From DATFRY01 sp035489015 (GTDB lineage: Bacteria; Myxococcota_A; Polyangia; Haliangiales; Haliangiaceae): DNA of 64,000 nucleotides. Location: the NCBI GenBank assembly GCA_035489015.1, contig DATHKR010000257.1, positions 1 through 64,000 on the forward strand, given 5' to 3'. Positions 15,317-23,234 of this stretch are shown in pieces; positions within the stretch are counted from its first letter, which is position 1; each line of letters starts with the position of its first letter. The translations under genes and the position numbers were made by a program. The notes beneath the pieces are model-generated. The model was not told where the DNA came from, did no database searches, and worked only from the letters and a program-made list of their open reading frames with translations.

Positions 15317-16030
15317 ATGCTGGAAGCGCCGCAGGTGGTTTCCGACGGGGTGGACCAGGGGTTCGGGCCGATGGTCGTGGGATTCGTGATCCACGACGGG
15401 GCACCGCCGCCCGACCGGTTCGCCCGCGACCTGGAGCGCGAGGCGATCCGGCTGGTGCCGGTCGCCTGGTCGGCCGTCGGCCGGGCGCCGACCGACGCGC
15501 GCGTCGTTCTGGTCTGGCTGCCGGCCGGGGTGCCGGCGGCCGAGCTGGCCGAGCTGGCCGCCTCGCGCGAGCAGCACGCGGTGGTCGGCTGCGCCCCGAC
15601 CGGCACCACCGAGGACAGCGAGCGCGCGCTGGCCGCCGGGTTCGACGACTTCGTGGCCGGGCGGACCGCACCGCTCGAGATGGCGCGCCGGCTGCGCGCG
15701 GTCGAGCGCCGCACCCGCCGGGGCGCGGCCGGCGGCGGCCGGCGCGAGCGGTTCGGGCGGATCCGGGTGGACGCCGATCAGCACCGGCTGTGGGTCGACG
15801 GGCGCCGGATCGCGCTGACCCGCACCGAGCTGGCGGTGATGAACGCGCTGGTCGACGCCGCCGGGCAGATCCGCACGCGGGCGGACATCCTCCTGCGCGC
15901 CTGGGGCGACGAGGGGCTCGAGGTGGGGGAGCGCGCGGTCGACAACATCATCATGCGCCTGCGCCGCAAGCTGCCGGTCCCGGACCTGATCGTGACGGTG
16001 CGCGGGGTCGGCTTCCGCCTGGCCGGCTGA
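15317..16030 (+). CDS. atypical response regulator: degenerate receiver plus OmpR/PhoB-type winged helix, 237 aa
   Basis: The C-terminal part (about 140-237) is a clear trans_reg_C winged helix, with LWVDGRRIALTRTELAVMNAL and a final 'LIVTVRGVGFRLAG'. The N-terminal part has the rough strand/helix order of a receiver. However, it lacks the acidic pocket and has no phospho-accepting Asp (VVLVWLPAG occupies that strand). It probably acts without phosphorylation. ATG 15317 is 7 bp after the beta-helix lipoprotein stop, so it is likely the last gene of the TonB/receptor operon and may regulate it. Confidence 0.75.
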   Translation: MLEAPQVVSDGVDQGFGPMVVGFVIHDGAPPPDRFARDLEREAIRLVPVAWSAVGRAPTDARVVLVWLPAGVPAAELAELAASREQHAVVGCAPTGTTEDSERALAAGFDDFVAGRTAPLEMARRLRAVERRTRRGAAGGGRRERFGRIRVDADQHRLWVDGRRIALTRTELAVMNALVDAAGQIRTRADILLRAWGDEGLEVGERAVDNIIMRLRRKLPVPDLIVTVRGVGFRLAG

Positions 16031-16083
16031 GCGCCACGCCGCAGGGAGCCGCGGCGCGCGGCCCGCGCGGTATGCTCGGGCCC

Positions 16084-16506
16084 ATGATGCGGCATCTCAC
16101 CAGCGAGGCGGAGGTGCGCAGCGCGTGGCCCGTCATGGGCCAGCTGCGCACCCACCACACCGAGGAGTCGTTCGTCGCGACCACCCGGCGGACGATGGCG
16201 GCGGCCGAGCCGTATCGCCTGAGCGCGTGGATCGAGGACGATCGAGTGCTGGCGGTGGCCGGCCACCGGCGCGGCGAGGCGCTCGCCTGGGGCCGCTACG
16301 TGTACGTCTACGACCTGGTGTCGGACGAGGCCGCGCGCGGGCGTGGCGCGGCCTGGCGCCTGGTCACCGCGCTGGCCGACGAGGCGCGCGCGGCCGGGTA
16401 CGAGCAGCTCCACCTCGACTCCGGCGTCCAGCGCTTCGCCGCCCACCGCTTCTATCTGAGGATGGGCTTCGACATCACCAGCCACCACTTCCAGCTGAAG
16501 CTCTAG
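16084..16506 (+). CDS. GNAT-family N-acetyltransferase, 140 aa
   Basis: A single GNAT domain. The acetyl-CoA loop is DEAARGRGAAWRLV (an R/Q-x-x-G-x-G/A variant). The preceding strand is YVYVYDLVSD, and the typical C-terminal LDSGVQRFAAHRFYLRMGF leads into the final strands. The acceptor substrate is unknown. Start codons at 16072, 16084 and 16087 are all in frame. I use 16084 because it directly precedes the conserved start of the domain. The ppa gene begins 9 bp downstream and may be co-transcribed. Confidence 0.8.
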   Translation: MMRHLTSEAEVRSAWPVMGQLRTHHTEESFVATTRRTMAAAEPYRLSAWIEDDRVLAVAGHRRGEALAWGRYVYVYDLVSDEAARGRGAAWRLVTALADEARAAGYEQLHLDSGVQRFAAHRFYLRMGFDITSHHFQLKL

Positions 16507-16515
16507 ATTGGTGTC

Positions 16516-17055
16516 ATGCACCCACTTCACGACATCGTGGTCCCGCCCTCGATCGACGAGTTCGTCCCGGCGGTGGTCGAGATCCCGCGCGGCTCGAAGC
16601 TCAAGTACGAGATCGACAAGCACACCGGCCTGCTCATGCTCGACCGGGTCCTGTACTCGTCGGTGCACTACCCGGCCAACTACGGCTTCATCCCGCAGTC
16701 GCACGCCGACGACGGCGACCCGCTCGACATCCTGGTCCTCATGCAGGAGCCGGTCGTCCCGCTCACCATCGTGCGGGCCCGCGCGATCGGCGGGCTCAAG
16801 ATGCGCGATGACAAGGGGGACGACGACAAGATCGTCGCGGTCGCGGTCGACGACCCGGCCTTCAACCACTACGTCGACGTGGCCCAGCTGCCGCCCCACG
16901 TCATGATCGAGCTCGAGCGCTTCTTCCGCGACTACAAGGTGCTCGAGGCCAAGACCTCCGAGGTGGACCAGCTGTACGGCCGGGCCCGCGCGCTCGAGGT
17001 CATCCGCCAGGCGATCGACGACTATCGATCGCGCTCGGCCTGGCGCAAGCCGTGA
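16516..17055 (+). CDS. ppa: family I inorganic pyrophosphatase, 179 aa
   Basis: Hydrolyses pyrophosphate to two phosphates in the cytoplasm. The family I signature DGDPLDILVL (three metal-binding Asp) is at about residues 71-80. It is preceded by the VEIPRGSKLKYEIDK substrate-binding segment and YPANYGFIPQ. The length matches the bacterial hexameric enzyme. A C-terminal KVLEAKTSEV is also characteristic. The position in a phosphate/polyphosphate island fits its role in phosphate recycling, but no Pho box is visible before it. Confidence 0.95.
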   Translation: MHPLHDIVVPPSIDEFVPAVVEIPRGSKLKYEIDKHTGLLMLDRVLYSSVHYPANYGFIPQSHADDGDPLDILVLMQEPVVPLTIVRARAIGGLKMRDDKGDDDKIVAVAVDDPAFNHYVDVAQLPPHVMIELERFFRDYKVLEAKTSEVDQLYGRARALEVIRQAIDDYRSRSAWRKP

Positions 17056-17073
17056 CCCGCGCGGCCGCGCCGA

Positions 17074-17481
17074 TCAGTTGAGGTGGACGTTCACGTGCTC
17101 GCCGTCGTCGCAGTGGAAGGGGGCCGACTCGGAGTCGAGCGTCTCGCTCCAGCCGTTGGACGTGGTCAGGTACTTGAACTGGACCCGGATGACCACGTCG
17201 TCCTCTTCGCCGACGTACTCGAGGTTGCGGTTGTCGACCAGGTGGAAGTCATCGCCCGGGTCGTAGAGCGTGTTGCCGATCCAGTTCTCCTCCCGCCACT
17301 TCCCCTCGGTGTCGTCCCAGTAGTCGAAGTCGATGACCTTGACCTGGAACGGCGCGCCGTCGTGCTCGAAGTCGTTGTAGACGTGGATGTCCACGTCCTT
17401 GCACCGGTCGGCCACCGCGGTCCCAGCCAGTCCACCGGCCATCATCAGCCCCGCCGCGATCGACATGATGAGCTTGCGCAT
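17074..17481 (-). CDS. small exported protein, 135 aa
   Basis: The signal peptide MRKLIMSIAAGLMMAGGLAG is followed by TAVADRCKDVDIHVYND. The mature protein is acidic, beta-rich and rich in aromatic residues (VIDFDYWDDTEGKWREENW), with two Cys that could form a disulfide. No family is recognised. Start ATG 17481 is preceded by GCAGAGAG; a longer in-frame start at 17511 would add a non-hydrophobic tail before the signal peptide and is not preferred. It is convergent with ppa and separated from phoU by 170 bp. Confidence 0.7.
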   Translation of the reverse strand: MRKLIMSIAAGLMMAGGLAGTAVADRCKDVDIHVYNDFEHDGAPFQVKVIDFDYWDDTEGKWREENWIGNTLYDPGDDFHLVDNRNLEYVGEEDDVVIRVQFKYLTTSNGWSETLDSESAPFHCDDGEHVNVHLN

Positions 17482-17505
17482 ACTCTCTGCTCCTCGTCCT
17501 GGTTG

Positions 17506-17524
17506 CGCCACCTTCGTGGTGGCG
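17506..17524. other. perfect 7-bp hairpin between phoU and the small exported protein gene
   Basis: CGCCACC-TTCGT-GGTGGCG can form a GC-rich stem with a five-base loop. No T-run follows on either strand, so it is not a classical intrinsic terminator. It may lie in the 5' leader of the exported protein mRNA or end transcription of the pst operon in a non-canonical way. Confidence 0.45.
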
Positions 17525-17653
17525 TGACCGGTCGCAGTGCGAGCTCCGTACCAGGACGCGGCGATCGGGTGATCACGCGCTTGCGCCGCCTCACCTCGCG
17601 GCGAGCGGCGATCGATGTCGAATCGGCATGCTGCTGCGACCGGCGCCGGCCGG

Positions 17654-18346
17654 TCAGTCGTCGCGCTTGCCGATGTGGCGTACGTCCTTGCCGTGCACCA
17701 GGAAGATGACGAGCTCGGCCAGGTTGGTGATGTGGTCGCCGATCCGCTCGAGGAACTTGGCCACCGCCAGGACGTGGACCCCGCGCTCCAGGTAGGCCAT
17801 GTCGCCCTGGATGCTGCGCTGGACCTCGCGGACCACCTCGCTGTAGGTGCGGTCGACCGCGTCGTCGCGATCGAACACCTGCTGGGCGCGGACCGGGTCG
17901 CGCGCGACCAGCGCCTCGGTCGCCTCGCGCAGCTGGGCCTGGTCGACGTCGGCCATGTGGCTCAGGCTGGCCGCGAAGTGCGCCGGGCGCTCGCCGCCGA
18001 GGGCGAGCGCGCGCTCCGAGATGTTGACGCACAGGTCGCCGATCCGCTCGAGGTCGGTGACCATCTTCATGGCGGTGGTGATGAAGCGCAGGTCGCTGCC
18101 GAGCGGCTGGCGCTTGGCCAGGAGCAGGAGGCACAGGTCGTCGGTGTCGAGCTCCATCCGGTTGACCTTGTGGTCCTCCTCGATCGTGCGGCGGGCGAGC
18201 GCGAGGTCTCCGTCCAGCACCGCGCGCACCGCGTCGGCGATCATCTGCTCGAGCCGCCCGCTCATGCGCAGGAGGTTGTCGCGCACGCGGCCGAGCTCGG
18301 CCTCGTACTCGCGATCGGTGTGGCGCATCTGGTTCATCCGGGTCAC
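17654..18346 (-). CDS. phoU: PhoU phosphate signalling protein, distal copy, 230 aa
   Basis: Two PhoU three-helix repeats, each with a metal/contact motif: DLERIGDLCVNISERAL in the first and FLERIGDHITNLAELVIF in the second. PhoU bridges the Pst transporter and PhoR and shuts the Pho response off when phosphate is plentiful. It is the last gene of pstSCAB-phoU, with its GTG overlapping the pstB stop by 4 bp (GTGA). An ATG at 18337 is an alternative. A close paralogue precedes pstS, and the two share long stretches of identical DNA. Confidence 0.95.
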   Translation of the reverse strand: MTRMNQMRHTDREYEAELGRVRDNLLRMSGRLEQMIADAVRAVLDGDLALARRTIEEDHKVNRMELDTDDLCLLLLAKRQPLGSDLRFITTAMKMVTDLERIGDLCVNISERALALGGERPAHFAASLSHMADVDQAQLREATEALVARDPVRAQQVFDRDDAVDRTYSEVVREVQRSIQGDMAYLERGVHVLAVAKFLERIGDHITNLAELVIFLVHGKDVRHIGKRDD

Positions 18347-19227
18347 CCGAAACGGCCGGTCATGTAGTTCTCGGTCCGCTCATCAGAGGGGTTGGCGAAC
18401 ATCTTCGAGGTCCGGTCGTACTCGACCAGGATGCCGGTCCGCTGGTCGTTGGCCGAGTCGAGCTCGACGGTGAAGAAGGCGGTGCGATCGCTGACCCGGG
18501 CCGCCTGTTGCATGTTGTGGGTGACGATGACGATGGTGAAGCGGCTCTTCAGCTCGCGCATCAGGTCCTCGATGCGGGTGGTCGCGATCGGGTCGAGCGC
18601 GCTGCACGGCTCGTCCATCAGCACCACCTCCGGCTCGACCGCGATGGTCCGCGCGATGCACAGGCGCTGCTGCTGCCCGCCCGAGATGCCGAGCGCCGAG
18701 TGCTGGAGCCGGTCCTTGACCTCGTCCCACAGCGCGGCCCCGCGCAGCGACTTCTCGACGATCTCGTCCAGCCGCTTCTTGTCCTTGACCCCGTTCACCC
18801 GCGGCCCGAAGGCGATGTTGTCGTAGATGCTCTTTGGGAACGGGTTCGGCTTCTGGAACACCATGCCGACGTGGCGGCGCACCTCGGTGGCCGAGACGTC
18901 GGGGCCGTACAGATCGATGCCGTGGTACATCGCGGTGCCGCGCACCCGCGCGCCCGGGATGACGTCGTGCATGCGGTTGAGGCAGCGCAGGACGGTGGTC
19001 TTGCCGCAGCCGGACGGCCCGATGAACGCGGTGATCTCGTTCTTGCGGATCTGCATCGTCACGTCCCGCACCGCGCGGAACGAGCCGTAGTAGACCTCGA
19101 GCGCCTGCAGGTCGAACACCACCGGGGCGGCGTCGGTGGCGCGCACCGGCGCGGGGTCGGTCGGGAAGGACAGCCGCGAGCGAACCGGAGCCGGTGGGCT
19201 GGCGGCGGGCGCGGGGGCCGGGTTCAT
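18343..19227 (-). CDS. pstB: phosphate ABC transporter ATP-binding protein PstB, 294 aa
   Basis: A complete ABC ATPase: Walker A GPSGCGKTTVLRCLNRMHD, the family-typical 'GMVFQKPNPFPKSIYDNIAFG' Q-loop region, signature SGGQQQRLCIARTIA, Walker B VVLMDEPCSALDP and H-loop IVTHNMQQAARVSDRTAFF. It powers PstCA for high-affinity phosphate uptake. Start ATG 19227 has GGAGGA six bases upstream and is preferred over GTG 19245. A Pro/Ala-rich leader of about 35 residues precedes the ATPase core, longer than usual. It lies between pstA (22 bp upstream) and phoU. Confidence 0.95.
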   Translation of the reverse strand: MNPAPAPAASPPAPVRSRLSFPTDPAPVRATDAAPVVFDLQALEVYYGSFRAVRDVTMQIRKNEITAFIGPSGCGKTTVLRCLNRMHDVIPGARVRGTAMYHGIDLYGPDVSATEVRRHVGMVFQKPNPFPKSIYDNIAFGPRVNGVKDKKRLDEIVEKSLRGAALWDEVKDRLQHSALGISGGQQQRLCIARTIAVEPEVVLMDEPCSALDPIATTRIEDLMRELKSRFTIVIVTHNMQQAARVSDRTAFFTVELDSANDQRTGILVEYDRTSKMFANPSDERTENYMTGRFG

Positions 19228-19249
19228 GGAGTCCTCCGAGGTCACGGGG

Positions 19250-20149
19250 TCACCGCTTGAGCGCCAGCCGCGAGGTGAAGATGCGCGCGACCAGCGTGAT
19301 GAAGAAGGTCAGGAAGACGAGGGTCAGCGCCGCGCCCCAGGCCCGCTCCTGCGAGCCGACGAACGAGGTGTTGGCGTTGGCGAAGATCTGCACCGACAGC
19401 GCGGTGCTGGCCCCGTCGAACAGGTGCGGGTTGTAGGCGGTGGCGGCGCCCAGCGCGAACAGGAGCGGCGCGGTCTCGCCGGCAGCGCGGGCGATGGCGA
19501 GCAGCGAGCCGGACACGATGCCGGGCAGCGCGGCGGGCAGGACCACGGTCATGATCGTGCGGCTCTTGCTGGCCCCGAGCGCGTAGGCGGCCTCGCGCAG
19601 GTGGGCGGGGACCAGCTTCAGCATCTGCTCGGTCGACCCGATCACGACCGGCAGCATCAGGCAGGCGAGCGCGAGCGCGCCGCCGAACGCGGAGTAGCCG
19701 GTCCGCAGGGTCCACACGATGTAGACGAACAGGCCCATGACGATCGAGGGGACCCCGGTCATGACCATCGCCATGAACCGGACCAGCCGCGCGAACTTGC
19801 TGGTGACGCCGTACTCGTGGAGGTAGACCGCGCCGAGGATGCCGATCGGCACCGCCAGCAACGTCGCCGCGCCGGTGACCATGAGCGTGCCGAGGATGGC
19901 CGGGCCCATGCCGGGGCCGGGGCGGCGCGAGACGACCGGGATCTCCTTGATGAAGAAGTCGGGGAACCCGGCGAACGCGGTGCTCATGCCCTTGCCGATG
20001 ACCGACCACAGGATCGCGACCAGCGGGACCGCCACCACCAGGAAGGCGAGGACCATGAGCGCGGTCATGAGCGCGTTCTTGGCCACCCGCCACGACAGCC
20101 GGGCGCTGAGGTCGAGCGCCGTGGCCGGGGTCGGCTCCATCCCGGTCAT
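19250..20149 (-). CDS. pstA: phosphate ABC transporter permease PstA, 299 aa
   Basis: A six-helix BPD-transp-1 permease, with the first helix near ALMTALMVLAFLVVAVPLVA. The cytoplasmic EAA-like loop is EAAYALGASKSRTIMTVVLP. The PstA-typical AIARAAGETAPLLFALGA contains the Arg/Glu pair implicated in phosphate passage. The ATG at 20149 overlaps the stop of pstC (ATGA). It forms the inner-membrane channel with PstC. Confidence 0.95.
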   Translation of the reverse strand: MTGMEPTPATALDLSARLSWRVAKNALMTALMVLAFLVVAVPLVAILWSVIGKGMSTAFAGFPDFFIKEIPVVSRRPGPGMGPAILGTLMVTGAATLLAVPIGILGAVYLHEYGVTSKFARLVRFMAMVMTGVPSIVMGLFVYIVWTLRTGYSAFGGALALACLMLPVVIGSTEQMLKLVPAHLREAAYALGASKSRTIMTVVLPAALPGIVSGSLLAIARAAGETAPLLFALGAATAYNPHLFDGASTALSVQIFANANTSFVGSQERAWGAALTLVFLTFFITLVARIFTSRLALKR

Positions 20150-21237
20150 GCGCGCCCCGCGCTGCGCGCCATCGAGCGGCGGACCACCGCGCTGGCGATC
20201 AGGTTGACCACGATGGTGATGAGGAAGAGGGTCACGGCCAGGGCGATGAGCGCCGACTTGTGCAGCGACTCGGCCTCGCCCCACTCGTTGGCGATCACCG
20301 CGGGCATCGAGTTGCCCGAGGCGAACATGTCGAGGGTGACCTGTCCGAGCGAGGAGCCGATCACCAGGGCGGCGGCGATGGTCTCGCCCATCGCGCGGCC
20401 CAGCCCCAGCATCACCGCGCCGACCAGCCCGCCCTTGCTGTGCGGGAACACCGACGCCTGGATCATCTCCCAGCGGGTGGCGCCCAGGGCCAGGGCCGCC
20501 TCCTTGTCGGTGGCCGGGGTCGTCTCGATCACCTCGCGGGCGAGCGAGGTGATGATCGGGACGATCATGATCGCCAGGATGACGCCGGCGGTCGCGAACG
20601 AGCGGCCCTGCGCGGCCGGGCCGAACACCAGCGGCGGAATCGAGCGCCCGGAGACGAGGAAGTAGAGCAGCAGCAGCAGGCCGCCCACCGCCAGCACCCA
20701 GCCCACCAGCGAGCGGCGGCTGGTCAGGAGGAGCCCGGCGCCGATCGCGAGCACGATGACGGGGATGAGAAAGCCGGGCATCGCCGCGACGCCTTCGTGC
20801 ACCCGGTCATAGACCCGCTGGATCCGCCCGCTGAGGACCAGGACGCCCCACAGGCCGAACACCACCGACGGCACCACCGCGAGCAGGTCGATGACGTAGA
20901 CCAGCGGCCGCTTCAGCAGCGGCGGCGCCACCTGGGTGATGAACAGCGCGACCGCCAGGCTGACCGGGACGGCCAGGGCGACCGCGATGACCGCGGTGTA
21001 GAGCGTTCCCCAGATGAACGGCAGCGCGCCGAACAGGCCGTCGGGGGCCGACCAGCGCCGGGTGGTGAAGAAGTCGAGGCCCATCCGGGACAGGACCGGC
21101 AGCGACCGGTTCGTCATGGTGAGCGCGATCAGGCCCAGGATGAGCAGGACGAGCGAGGCCGCGCCGATCGCCATCCACCGGAAGCCGGTGTCGGCGCGGT
21201 TCCCGCTGCCCGTCAGGCTGAACGGCTCGCTCGCCAT
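20146..21237 (-). CDS. pstC: phosphate ABC transporter permease PstC, 363 aa
   Basis: An inner-membrane permease with the PstC motif GLGRAMGETIAAALVIGSS and the coupling loop EAALALGATRWEMIQASVFP. It carries an inserted hydrophilic segment and extra hydrophobic helices (about residues 125-205) between the first membrane block and the conserved core, as in larger PstC proteins. ATG 21237 lies 2 bp after the pstS stop. It forms a heterodimer with PstA and takes phosphate from PstS. Confidence 0.95.
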   Translation of the reverse strand: MASEPFSLTGSGNRADTGFRWMAIGAASLVLLILGLIALTMTNRSLPVLSRMGLDFFTTRRWSAPDGLFGALPFIWGTLYTAVIAVALAVPVSLAVALFITQVAPPLLKRPLVYVIDLLAVVPSVVFGLWGVLVLSGRIQRVYDRVHEGVAAMPGFLIPVIVLAIGAGLLLTSRRSLVGWVLAVGGLLLLLYFLVSGRSIPPLVFGPAAQGRSFATAGVILAIMIVPIITSLAREVIETTPATDKEAALALGATRWEMIQASVFPHSKGGLVGAVMLGLGRAMGETIAAALVIGSSLGQVTLDMFASGNSMPAVIANEWGEAESLHKSALIALAVTLFLITIVVNLIASAVVRRSMARSAGRA

Positions 21238-21239
21238 CG

Positions 21240-22385
21240 CTACGGCGCGACCTGCACCTTGTCGAGCTGGGCGACCGCCTTGTCCTGCAGCCCCTTGGGG
21301 AGCGGGGCGAAGTCCAGCTCCGGCAGGAGCCTCTGCCCGTCGGTCAGGAGGTACTTGAGGTAGCTCTTCACCGCCTCGCCCCTGGCCTTGTCGGTCTGCT
21401 TGGCGTAGACGATGACCCAGCTCTGGTAGGTGATCGGGTACGAGCCGTCCCCCTTCGGGTCCAGAGCGCTGAACAGGAGGTCGTCCTTGACCTCGATGCC
21501 GTCGCCGGCCGCCTGGGCCGACTCCGCGGTCGGCTCGACGTACTTGCCGGCCTGGTTCTTCACGCTCGCGTACTTCAGGCCCGACGCCTTGGCGTCCGAC
21601 AGGTCCACGTAGCCGATCGCGCCCTGGGTCGACGTCACGATCTGAGCCACCCCGGCGTTGCCGTTGCCGGCCTGGGTGTCGGCCGGCCACTCGACGGTGG
21701 AGCCGCTCTTCAGCTTCCAGGTGCCCTTGGCGGCCGCGTCGAGGTACTTGGTGAAGTTGTCGGTGGTGCCGGAGCCGTCCGAGCGGTGGACCACCACGAT
21801 GGCGGCGTCGGGCAGCTTGGCGCCCGGGTTGTCCCCGGCGATCGCCTTGTCGTTCCACTTCTTGATGTCGCGCTGGAAGATGCCGGCGATGGTCTGCGGC
21901 GACAGCTGCAGCTTGTCGACCCCGTCGATGTTGTACGAGAGGGTGATCGGGCCGAGCAGGATCGGGAAGTACAGCACCGGGCCGCCCTTGTTCTTGGCCA
22001 GGTCCGGCTCCTTGTACGCCGAGTCGGAGCCGGCGAAGTCGACCACCATGTCGGCCAGGTCCTGGCGGCCCTTTCCGGACCCGCCGCCGCCGTAGTTGAT
22101 GGTCACCTCCGAGCTCGCCTTGCCGAACTCCTCGATGGAGGCCTCCTGGTAGCCCTTCTGGAAGGTCGATCCGCTGCCGTTGAGCGTGACCGCGCCGCCC
22201 GCGCCGCTGGCTGGCTTCTCGCCGCCGGCCTGGGGCGCGCCGCCCCTGTCACCCTCGGCCGCCTTCTCCGCCCCCTCGGGGGGCTTGTCCTTGCTCTTGC
22301 AGGCGGTCGGGAGCAGCGCCAGCGCGAGCGCTCCGGTCGCCGTGAGGATCCTCGTCGTTGGAATCATGCGGTTGAGGGTACGCAT
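21240..22385 (-). CDS. pstS: phosphate-binding lipoprotein PstS, 381 aa
   Basis: A periplasmic-binding-protein fold with phosphate-binding motifs near GSGSTFQKGYQ and the characteristic VVVHRSDGSGTTDNFTKYL. The N-terminus is a signal ending ALLPTACKSKDK, so the protein is probably lipid-anchored, as in Gram-positives and myxobacteria; the -3 Pro makes the lipobox imperfect. A charged/Gly-rich tether follows. In-frame ATGs at 22385 and 22367 are both possible. It is first gene of pstSCAB-phoU and is directly preceded by a Pho box. Confidence 0.95.
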   Translation of the reverse strand: MRTLNRMIPTTRILTATGALALALLPTACKSKDKPPEGAEKAAEGDRGGAPQAGGEKPASGAGGAVTLNGSGSTFQKGYQEASIEEFGKASSEVTINYGGGGSGKGRQDLADMVVDFAGSDSAYKEPDLAKNKGGPVLYFPILLGPITLSYNIDGVDKLQLSPQTIAGIFQRDIKKWNDKAIAGDNPGAKLPDAAIVVVHRSDGSGTTDNFTKYLDAAAKGTWKLKSGSTVEWPADTQAGNGNAGVAQIVTSTQGAIGYVDLSDAKASGLKYASVKNQAGKYVEPTAESAQAAGDGIEVKDDLLFSALDPKGDGSYPITYQSWVIVYAKQTDKARGEAVKSYLKYLLTDGQRLLPELDFAPLPKGLQDKAVAQLDKVQVAP

Positions 22386-22412
22386 GGCTCCGTGACGGGG
22401 CCGCGAATGGTC

Positions 22413-22430
22413 TGTGAACGGAGTGTGACG
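22413..22430 (-). promoter_or_regulatory. Pho box upstream of pstS
   Basis: On the minus strand CGTCACA-CTCC-GTTCACA, two half-sites with 11-bp period, ending 27 bp before the pstS ATG at 22385. A further CGTCACG half-site is at 22391-22397. Confidence 0.7.
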
Positions 22431-22452
22431 GCCGCCGACGGGCGAGCCGGGC

Positions 22453-23136
22453 TCAGCCCTCGAGCTTCCCGATGTGGCGGATGTCCTTGCCGCGCACCAG
22501 GAAGATGACCAGCTCGGCCAGGTTGGTGATGTGGTCGCCGATCCGCTCGAGGAACTTTGCCACCGCCAGGATGTGCACGCCGCGCTCCAGGAAGGCCATG
22601 TCGCCCTGGATGCTCCGCTGGACGTCGAGCACCAGCTCGCCGTACACCCGATCGATCGCGTCGTCGCGGGTGCACACCGCCTGGGCCCGGTCCGGGTCGC
22701 GCGACACGAACGACTCGATCGCGTCGCGGAGCTGACTCTGGTCGAGGTCGGCCATCGACGACAGGCTGGCCGCGAACGCGGTCGGCCGCATGCCGTCGAG
22801 CGCCAGGCTGCGCTCGGAGATGTTGACCGCCAGATCGCCGATCCGCTCGAGGTCGGTGACCATCTTCATCGCGGTGGTGATGAAGCGGAGGTCGCCGCCG
22901 AGCGGCTGGCGCCTGGCCAGGATCATCAGACACAGGTCATCGGTGTCGAGCTCGATCCGGTTGACCTTGTGGTCCTCCTCGATCGTTCGCCGGGCGAGGA
23001 GGACGTCTCCCTCGAGCACCGCGCGCACAGACTCCGCGATCATCTGCTCGACCCGGCCGGTCATGCGCAGGAGGTTGTCCCGCACGCGGCCGAGCTCGGC
23101 CTCGAATTCGCGGTCGGTGTGGCGCTTCTGGCTCAT
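22453..23136 (-). CDS. phoU: PhoU phosphate signalling protein, proximal copy, 227 aa
   Basis: It shares both PhoU repeats with the distal copy (DLERIGDLAVNISERSL and FLERIGDHITNLAELVIFL) and is similar over its full length, differing mostly in the middle (residues about 115-160). ATG 23136 gives MSQKRHTDREFEAELG, the same start as the paralogue. It sits upstream of pstS, separated by 67 bp that contain the pstS Pho box. The product may differ in PhoR or PstB contact, or be a redundant copy. Confidence 0.93.
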   Translation of the reverse strand: MSQKRHTDREFEAELGRVRDNLLRMTGRVEQMIAESVRAVLEGDVLLARRTIEEDHKVNRIELDTDDLCLMILARRQPLGGDLRFITTAMKMVTDLERIGDLAVNISERSLALDGMRPTAFAASLSSMADLDQSQLRDAIESFVSRDPDRAQAVCTRDDAIDRVYGELVLDVQRSIQGDMAFLERGVHILAVAKFLERIGDHITNLAELVIFLVRGKDIRHIGKLEG

Positions 23137-23162
23137 CGGTCAGGCGGTCCGTCGCGCAGGAC

Positions 23163-23180
23163 GATCACAATCGTGTAACT
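23163..23180 (-). promoter_or_regulatory. possible Pho box upstream of the proximal phoU
   Basis: On the minus strand AGTTACA-CGAT-TGTGATC with the correct 11-bp spacing, about 27 bp upstream of ATG 23136. Both half-sites have mismatches, so it is weaker than the neighbouring boxes. Confidence 0.4.
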
Positions 23181-23234
23181 CCGGCGCCCCGGGCGCAAGA
23201 GACGTCCGCGCGGCGGCCGCCATCGGCCTTCGAT

